From the NCBI GenBank assembly GCA_002084535.1, contig NBLI01000179.1, positions 1 to 7,925 on the forward strand: a stretch of 7,925 bases of DNA, in the 5' to 3' direction. The first letter of the stretch is position 1, and each line of letters starts with the position of its first letter. Shown in pieces: positions 1 through 4,762 of the stretch. Both the position numbers and the translations under genes were made by a program. Below the pieces are notes generated by a model. It was not told where the DNA came from. It worked only from the letters and a program-made list of their open reading frames with translations, and searched no databases. The stretch is from Candidatus Zhuqueibacterota bacterium 4572_119. GTDB taxonomy: Bacteria; Zhuqueibacterota; Zhuqueibacteria; Thermofontimicrobiales; Thermofontimicrobiaceae.

Positions 1-711
1 GTCGTCAATGCAAAACTATTCTGGGAGCAATCAAGACGCGATTTAATCCTGCTGCTCAATCTCGAGGGTGATCAGAAATTCGAAGTTGACACCGAAGTAA
101 CTTTTACAAATAATATGGAATTATCTGAGCTGCGTAATTTAGCTTTAAAGAATAATGCGTCCTATCTATCAGCGATTAACCGATACAAGCAATCAAAGAT
201 TGATTTAAAAATTTCGCGGGCATCATATTCCCCTCAATTAAGTGTTCAGTCATCTTATGGTTACAGCAATATTAATCCGGACTTTGATTATAATTTAGAC
301 AATCCAACAAAAACATTCAGAGCTGGCGCCACATTAAGTTTTAATCTATTTAATGGTTTCAAAAATAACATTCAAAGACAGAATGCTCAAATTGGTGTTA
401 ACAGTCAGGAATTAGCATCAGAAGAAGCGCGTCTGGAATTAATTAACATTGTTACCAATTCTTACGAAGCTTACCAAAACAGTCTCATCGTTTTAAAATT
501 AGAGCAGAAAAATCTTGAAGTTGCCGAACTTAATTTTAAACGCACACAGGAATTATTTAATTTGGGACAGGTTACCACGACTCAATTCCGTGAAGCCCAG
601 CTCAATTTAATCCGCGCCAAAAACAGCATTTCTGCTGCCAAATTTGATGCTAAATTATTTGAGATTGATTTGTTAAGGTTGAGTGGGAAGTTGTTGAAGG
701 AAAAGAATTGA
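1..711 (+). CDS. TolC-family outer-membrane efflux protein, 3' part
   Basis: This is the C-terminal part of an outer-membrane channel protein of the TolC/OEP family, the exit duct of tripartite efflux pumps or type I secretion. The reading frame is open from base 1, so the gene starts outside the window. The ATG at 115 is internal: the codons before it (VVNAKLFWEQSRRDL...) are typical helical TolC sequence. The visible 236 residues show long alpha-helical stretches rich in N, Q and L, then a beta-strand segment around fragment residues 107-120 (AGATLSFNLFNGFKNN). The second helical hairpin follows, with the familiar LFNLGQVTTTQFREAQLNL stretch (about 182-200), and the protein ends in a LLRLSGKLL tail. 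Adaptor and inner-membrane pump genes would be expected upstream but are not visible. It is separated from the downstream operon by about 740 bases and is unlikely to be co-transcribed with it. The family call is firm; the exported substrate is unknown. Confidence 0.9.
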   Translation, partial: VVNAKLFWEQSRRDLILLLNLEGDQKFEVDTEVTFTNNMELSELRNLALKNNASYLSAINRYKQSKIDLKISRASYSPQLSVQSSYGYSNINPDFDYNLDNPTKTFRAGATLSFNLFNGFKNNIQRQNAQIGVNSQELASEEARLELINIVTNSYEAYQNSLIVLKLEQKNLEVAELNFKRTQELFNLGQVTTTQFREAQLNLIRAKNSISAAKFDAKLFEIDLLRLSGKLLKEKN

Positions 712-729
712 TTACTCAGTTATCAATTC
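705..729. terminator. Hairpin over the TolC stop codon, possible weak terminator
   Basis: An 8-bp perfect inverted repeat (GAATTGAT at 705-712, ATCAATTC at 722-729) with a 9-base loop spans the TolC stop and reaches the stop of the minus-strand remnant at 728-730. On the plus strand it is followed by A-rich sequence, not a T run, so it is a poor rho-independent terminator for TolC. Read on the minus strand it is followed by TTTTCCTT, which is a better fit to a weak terminator for leftward transcription. The stem is AT-rich, so stability is low. Confidence 0.25.
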
Positions 730-1000
730 AAAAACTGTGATTAAATTCATTTTGAGACAGCTTTCCTGATTTTTGTCTGAGCTTTGAGCAAATCCTTTTT
801 TCCATTTCCAATATTTCCCAGTCAATAAAATCAGATTCAATTTTATAGCAGTGTCGATTTTTTAGCTTATTATTATCCCACATACTCTCAAATTTTTTAA
901 AAGGAACCCCTTATTTTTCTTCAAATTCAATAATTTCGCGATTATATTTATCCAAACGACTTTCAATGCCAGAAAAAATTTCTTCTCTAACCTGGATTAT
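728..1000 (-). pseudogene. Interrupted small antisense gene, antitoxin-like remnant
   Basis: On the minus strand one frame runs from 1000 down to the stop at 728-730, broken only by a TAA at 911-913. The upstream piece (914-1000, 29 codons, no start codon, preceded by TGA at 1001-1003) reads IIQVREEIFSGIESRLDKYN and on to EIIEFEEK. The downstream piece continues GVPFKKFESMW and could restart at the ATG at 881-883 to give 51 residues, with KNRHCYKIESDFIDWEILEM in the middle. The composition (charged, amphipathic, consistent across the stop) looks like real protein rather than a chance frame. The pattern of a helical start, then a FxxFE segment, then an E-x-D-F/Y-x-x-W-E segment reminds me of small antitoxin-like proteins found beside toxin genes. 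That is recollection, not a search result. The 5' end abuts the inverted repeat at 1007-1159, so the start may have been lost to an insertion. No partner toxin is visible. It could also be a short functional gene starting at 883. Confidence 0.45.
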
Positions 1001-1006
1001 TCAAGA

Positions 1007-1159
1007 ATTCTTGCCACCAAGGCACCAAGACACTAAGAAAAAATAAGATAGAAACAAACTGAATTTTAAACTCTTTTTTGTATTGCGATTTTTTTTTATT
1101 ACATTTTTGTTTATTGTTTTTTATAATTTTGTGCCTTCGTGTCTTGGTGGCGAAAGAAT
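1007..1159. repeat. Long imperfect inverted repeat (CCACCAAG-type), MITE-like
   Basis: The left arm at 1013-1033 and the right arm at 1131-1151 are reverse complements over 21 bases with three mismatches. The left arm reads GCCACCAAGGCACC then AAGACAC; the right arm ends TGTCTTGGTGGC. Outside the arms, ATTCT (1007-1011) pairs with AGAAT (1155-1159) after a 2-base offset. The 97-base centre is extremely A/T-rich (T runs at 1074-1079 and around 1090-1097) and encodes nothing recognisable. The left edge also carries a 12-base perfect palindrome, CAAGAATTCTTG, at 1002-1013. The arm consensus is one I recall as widespread in intergenic DNA of environmental bacteria, sometimes beside GxxExxY-type genes. 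No such gene is seen here. It could be a small non-autonomous mobile element, or a transcribed hairpin. Confidence 0.65.
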
Positions 1160-1198
1160 ATTTCAGGCTAATAAAAATTATCTATTAGCATTTCAATA

Positions 1199-1216
1199 AT
1201 AACCCATTTGGGTTAT
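1199..1216. repeat. Palindrome ATAACCCA-TT-TGGGTTAT
   Basis: A perfect 8-bp inverted repeat with a 2-base centre. Its right part, CCCATTTGGGTTAT (1203-1216), recurs with one mismatch as CCCTTTTGGGTTAT at 1344-1357, 141 bases downstream. The spacing and symmetry would suit a pair of protein-binding sites ahead of the HTH gene at 1454. The stretch between them (1217-1326) has no gene, promoter or repeat that I can support. One start-less open frame crosses it and is not convincing. Confidence 0.45.
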
Positions 1217-1326
1217 ATCGGAAAAGTTTTCAGACTATCTCTTCTGAATCTCATTAACACAAGAGTCATTATTTTACAATACTTTGGACAAACCTTAATA
1301 TATTTTCTTCTCTGTAGTAAATAACT

Positions 1327-1374
1327 ATTTGTTAACAAATTTACCCTTTTGGGTTATTGAATTCTGTTCAATAA
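1327..1374. promoter_or_regulatory. Cluster of palindromes, candidate operator region
   Basis: Three symmetric elements lie end to end. The first is a 14-base perfect palindrome, ATTTGTTAACAAAT (1327-1340). The second is the CCCTTTTGGGTTAT copy (1344-1357), whose ACCC/GGGT core is itself symmetric. The third is an 8-bp inverted repeat, TTATTGAA (1354-1361) with TTCAATAA (1367-1374), around a 5-base spacer. They end 79 bases before the HTH gene start. Such a cluster is what a dimeric HTH regulator would bind, so autoregulation by the downstream protein is possible. Short palindromes do arise by chance in DNA this AT-rich. Remnants of insertion-sequence ends are an alternative. Confidence 0.4.
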
Positions 1375-1394
1375 AGTTGTTAATTAAGGATAAT
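1367..1394 (+). promoter_or_regulatory. Weak sigma70-like promoter candidate for the HTH gene
   Basis: GATAAT at 1389-1394 matches the -10 consensus in five of six positions. Sixteen bases upstream, TTCAAT (1367-1372) is only a poor -35 match and coincides with the right arm of the 1354-1374 inverted repeat, so a bound protein would block it. Transcription would begin near 1401, leaving a leader of about 50 bases. The score is modest and the sigma preference of this organism is unknown. Confidence 0.2.
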
Positions 1395-1453
1395 TGCAGG
1401 AGCGTTATTTACAATTTAAAACTGTTATTTATTAATTTGAAATAGAAATAGTT

Positions 1454-1708
1454 ATGGGACTCCACAAACGAATGCGTTTACTTCCGGAACACCGAATGGC
1501 AATTTTTAAAGCTCATTTTTATAATCAAAAAACTGTAACTGAACTGGCAAATAAATATAATGTTTCAAGACCTACTATTTACAAAATTTTAGAGCGCGGG
1601 AAAAAAGGAGATTTTTCGATTCATAAAAGTACCAATGAAAGATACCGCTGTCTTAAATATGGAATAAAACGTCTTGTGAAAATCGAAAATAAACTAAAAC
1701 AAAATTGA
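1454..1708 (+). CDS. Small helix-turn-helix protein, IS481 transposase N-terminus-like
   Basis: An 84-residue basic protein with a helix-turn-helix at about residues 27-48 (TVTELANKYNVSRPTIYKIL), where SRPTIYK is the likely recognition helix. The preceding RLLPEHRMAIFKAHF helix and the following NERYRCLKYGIKRLVKIENK segment (61-80) look like the N-terminal DNA-binding part of IS481-type transposases, in which a DDE catalytic domain should follow. Here the frame stops at 1706-1708 and the bases up to 1762 do not continue the family in any frame I read. The protein is therefore either a truncated transposase or a free-standing DNA-binding protein. The start at ATG 1454 is the first in-frame ATG after a TAA at 1433-1435. 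No Shine-Dalgarno sequence precedes it; the nearest AGGAG is at 1398-1402, about 50 bases away. The receptor operon begins 54 bases downstream on the same strand, so a regulatory role there is possible but unproven. Confidence 0.7.
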   Translation: MGLHKRMRLLPEHRMAIFKAHFYNQKTVTELANKYNVSRPTIYKILERGKKGDFSIHKSTNERYRCLKYGIKRLVKIENKLKQN

Positions 1709-1732
1709 GATACCCAATCAAATTATTTTAAT
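1705..1732 (+). promoter_or_regulatory. Candidate promoter of the receptor operon
   Basis: TTGAGA (1705-1710, five of six to TTGACA) and TTTAAT (1727-1732, five of six to TATAAT) are 16 bases apart. The -35 box overlaps the stop codon of the HTH gene. Transcription would start near 1739, just before the strong ribosome binding site. If real, the receptor operon has its own promoter and need not be read through from the HTH gene. AT-rich DNA gives chance matches easily. Confidence 0.3.
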
Positions 1733-1745
1733 TTATTCATCAATT

Positions 1746-1752
1746 AAGGAGG
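1746..1752 (+). promoter_or_regulatory. Strong ribosome binding site of the receptor gene
   Basis: AAGGAGG lies 10 bases before ATG 1763 and fixes that start. An ATG at 1756-1758, only three bases after it, is followed at once by TAA (1759-1761), making a start-stop mini-ORF between the binding site and the real start. Confidence 0.75.
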
Positions 1753-1762
1753 AACATGTAAT

Positions 1763-4762
1763 ATGAAAAAAAAATTGTTTTGTTTTGTTGTTCTTTTGTT
1801 AATTCCTTCACTTATGTTTGCAGGAGTGACAGGCAAAATATCTGGGAAGGTGATTGACAAAAATAGTGGTGAACCACTTCCTGGCGCTAATGTTATTATT
1901 AAAAATACCTCACTGGGTGCAGCTACAAATATTCAGGGAGAATATTTTATAATTAATGTGCCTGTTGGAACGTTTACATTAACGGTTCAATATCTTGGTT
2001 ACAAAGAAGTTGAAAAAGTTGGCGTAAAGTCAATACAGGATATGACGACAACTTTGAATTTTGAGTTAGAAAGCGAAGTAATGGAATTGGGTGAAACTGT
2101 AACTGTCACTGCTGAACGACCGATGGTGAGAAGAGACGCCACTGCTTCCAATCGTGAAATGGAAGGGGACAAAATTATGCTCATGCCAAAAGTGGATAAT
2201 TTTCAAGATGCAATCGGTCTTCAAGCTGGCGTTGTAGATAATCATATCAGGGGCGGGCGCGGAAATGAAATCAATTATATGGTTGATGGAATGACGATTC
2301 GGGATCCCTTGCAAGGAATTGTAGGCGCCACAATTAACAGGAATGCAATAGATGAAATTGTGCTGTTGACAGGTGGATTTAGCGCTGAATATGGACAAGC
2401 AATGTCCGGCGTTGTAAATCTTGTTACCAAAGAAGGAGGAAATAAATATACGGGACAGTTACAATATACTACAGATGAACCATTTGGAGAAGAAACATTC
2501 TCAGCAAACGACAATACTTATGAAATGAGTTTTGGAGGACCGGTTCCGGGTTTTAATAAAATTAAATTTTATTTTTCAGGTCGTGTTTTTACTACTGATT
2601 GCAGGGGACAATATGATGAAGTATATTATCCCAAAGATGGTAATGATTCCTACCGTAATGCGATTAATAATGTTGTCATTAATAGCGGCCCTGGTTACAA
2701 AGTTCTTGACCCTGATGGTAATAATTTAGGTTGGTTTCCACATAATGGTGAACAGCAGTACAGCGCACAATTCAAATTAACCTATAATATTAATCCAAAT
2801 ATGAAATTAATGTTAGGTGGATTCAAGGCAAGAGATCAGTGGGATGAATATGATTGGGACTGGCGCTACTCAACACAACAGGAAGCTTATGATTCATTAG
2901 GCTGGTCTTATAATCCAAGTTCAAATATGTTAGACCATTTTCCTTCCAGGATGCAAAAGAGCGAACAATATAAAATGAACTGGACCCACACGCTTAGCTC
3001 AAAAACTTTTTATACACTAAATTTCACCTATTTTGAAAATTTCGATAACAGGTCTAAACGTTATTTAAGAGATCAGGATGATAAATTTCTCTCAATTTTT
3101 GAAAATTGGTGGGAAGATTACGAATTTGTCCCAATCGATAACAGGGATAGCGATGGCGATGGCTTATGGGATCAATTTTCTTACAAACAATCTGGTTTTT
3201 CCAATACACCAAGATATCCATGGGATAATCCTTATGGATTAGCAAATGTTTTTCGCGGCGGTGGCGACACTCGCTCGGGCAGCCGAATTTATAAAAGCAA
3301 ATATTTAGCATCAAAATGGGATTTGGTTAGCCAGGTTACTAATAACCATCAACTAAAATTTGGATTTGAATATTTCATGCACACTATGAAAAAAGATTAT
3401 AATTCAATGCCTTATGATGCCGTACCCTTTGAGGATATCTATACTTATAAACCAGTTACTTCAGCAGCCTACCTGTTGGATAAGATGGAATGGCAGGGTA
3501 TGGTTGTAAATGTTGGCTTACGATTAGATTATATCGATCCTGATGCACGGGTTCGGGATGATGTGCTTGATACCCGGGATGATGCAGCATGGACAAATGC
3601 TGATAAAAAATGGCAGGTTAGTCCTCGATTGGGTATTTCTCATCCGATTTCCAACGAAACCGTCATGCACTTTAATTATGGTTGGTTTTTTGAACAGCCG
3701 CGCTTTAATAGCTTGTATGATTTTGTAGTTATGCCGACACGTCTATTGCGTAGAGGTAATCAAAATATCGGTAATCCAAATTTGGGTGCACAGAAAACTA
3801 AAGCCTGGGAATTTGGTGTTGGTCATCAATTAAGTAGAAATTTGAGTTTTGACCTGACAGGTTATTATAAAGATTTGTATGACATTGAGGGGATAAGATT
3901 CATTCCTGCAATTCCTTCCAATTATTCAGTTTTAACAAATTCTGAATATGGCAAAGCTTATGGAGTTGAAATATCTGTTAAAAGAAGGTATAATAATAAT
4001 TTAAGTTTTGATATCAACTATTCTCTGTCATATTCCCGGGGAACAAGCTCAACTCAGAATCAGCACTACCAGTTAGTTACTAATGGCCCTCCTGATCCTT
4101 ATACCGGGCAAATGAGAATCTATCCCCAGGTTGACTATTGGCTGGATTTTGATCAGCGCCATACTGCCAGTATAAATATGGATTATCGGTTACCCGAAGA
4201 TGGGGGATTTTCATTGTTCGGAATAAAGCCATTGGCAAACTTTGGTTTAAATTTGCTATGGCGTTTTAATAGTGGACGTCCATACACACGTGAGGATTCC
4301 CGTGGAAACCAGGTGGGAGATTTTAACGGTGCGCGGCAACCATGGTTTATGCGTACGGATGCCCGTATTAATAAAGATTTTAAATTGTTTGGTCTCAGTT
4401 ATTCATTTTTTGCTGAAATAGAAAATCTGTTTAATGAACGTCGTGCAATGACAGTTTATCCCCGTACTGGTAGTCCTTATTGGGATGGGAAAGTTTATAC
4501 CCAAGGATCGAGTACATTTGTTGATGGAGAGAATCCAGAATATGGCGCCAATGCTGACCTGGGAATAATGGAATGGAATCCACAGCCTTATAATGAAAAG
4601 GGGCATGTTCAGCAAGCCGAACCAATTGATTTAAACGGTGATGGTGATTATGAAGATGTAATTGGTGCGTTAGATGGAATGGTTACGCCGGAAGAGTATT
4701 ATAACGCATACTTGCGTTATATTAATGATAATTACTCCCGAAAAACAAATTTTATGCAATGA
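1763..4762 (+). CDS. TonB-dependent outer-membrane receptor, SusC-like
   Basis: A 999-residue TonB-dependent receptor, expected to be a gated outer-membrane beta-barrel that imports a ligand using TonB-ExbBD energy. A signal peptide occupies residues 1-20 (MKKKLFCFVVLLLIPSLMFA). A carboxypeptidase-regulatory-like beta-sandwich follows at about 24-104 (GKVIDKNSGEPLPGANV, then GEYFIINVPVGTFTL and YLGY). A possible TonB-box region is ETVTVTAERP (111-120). The plug spans about 125-225, with GGRGNEINYMVDG ending at 176 and GGFSAEYGQAMSGVVNLVTKEGG later. The barrel runs to about residue 890 (YSFFAEIENLFNERR). Two acidic, calcium-loop-like motifs are present: DSDGDGLWD (462-470, probably in an outer loop) and DLNGDGDYED (956-965). 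A tail of roughly 100 residues after the last clear strands is unusual, since most such receptors end on a terminal aromatic strand. No SusD lipoprotein gene follows; the next gene overlaps by 4 bases. The substrate cannot be inferred. Confidence 0.93.
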   Translation: MKKKLFCFVVLLLIPSLMFAGVTGKISGKVIDKNSGEPLPGANVIIKNTSLGAATNIQGEYFIINVPVGTFTLTVQYLGYKEVEKVGVKSIQDMTTTLNFELESEVMELGETVTVTAERPMVRRDATASNREMEGDKIMLMPKVDNFQDAIGLQAGVVDNHIRGGRGNEINYMVDGMTIRDPLQGIVGATINRNAIDEIVLLTGGFSAEYGQAMSGVVNLVTKEGGNKYTGQLQYTTDEPFGEETFSANDNTYEMSFGGPVPGFNKIKFYFSGRVFTTDCRGQYDEVYYPKDGNDSYRNAINNVVINSGPGYKVLDPDGNNLGWFPHNGEQQYSAQFKLTYNINPNMKLMLGGFKARDQWDEYDWDWRYSTQQEAYDSLGWSYNPSSNMLDHFPSRMQKSEQYKMNWTHTLSSKTFYTLNFTYFENFDNRSKRYLRDQDDKFLSIFENWWEDYEFVPIDNRDSDGDGLWDQFSYKQSGFSNTPRYPWDNPYGLANVFRGGGDTRSGSRIYKSKYLASKWDLVSQVTNNHQLKFGFEYFMHTMKKDYNSMPYDAVPFEDIYTYKPVTSAAYLLDKMEWQGMVVNVGLRLDYIDPDARVRDDVLDTRDDAAWTNADKKWQVSPRLGISHPISNETVMHFNYGWFFEQPRFNSLYDFVVMPTRLLRRGNQNIGNPNLGAQKTKAWEFGVGHQLSRNLSFDLTGYYKDLYDIEGIRFIPAIPSNYSVLTNSEYGKAYGVEISVKRRYNNNLSFDINYSLSYSRGTSSTQNQHYQLVTNGPPDPYTGQMRIYPQVDYWLDFDQRHTASINMDYRLPEDGGFSLFGIKPLANFGLNLLWRFNSGRPYTREDSRGNQVGDFNGARQPWFMRTDARINKDFKLFGLSYSFFAEIENLFNERRAMTVYPRTGSPYWDGKVYTQGSSTFVDGENPEYGANADLGIMEWNPQPYNEKGHVQQAEPIDLNGDGDYEDVIGALDGMVTPEEYYNAYLRYINDNYSRKTNFMQ

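Noticed and set aside
115..711. TolC-family gene starting at ATG 115
   Set aside because: The frame is open and protein-like back to base 1, so this ATG is internal and the gene is cut by the window edge.
1007..1159. CRISPR array or rho-independent terminator
   Set aside because: There are only two arms, in inverted orientation with a 97-base centre. That is neither a spaced direct-repeat array nor a compact hairpin.
1168..1320. Open plus-strand frame across the gap before the HTH gene
   Set aside because: It has no start codon or ribosome binding site and an aliphatic, low-information translation that looks like chance in AT-rich DNA.
1394..1435. Possible 13-codon leader peptide starting TTG after AAGGA
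   Set aside because: The start codon is rare, spacing to AAGGA is only three bases, and there is no regulatory residue pattern or attenuator hairpin.
2066..2398. Minus-strand open frame inside the receptor gene
   Set aside because: It lies within strongly conserved plug-domain coding sequence on the other strand and has no family resemblance. The other opposite-strand or shifted frames within 1763-7512 were rejected for the same reason.
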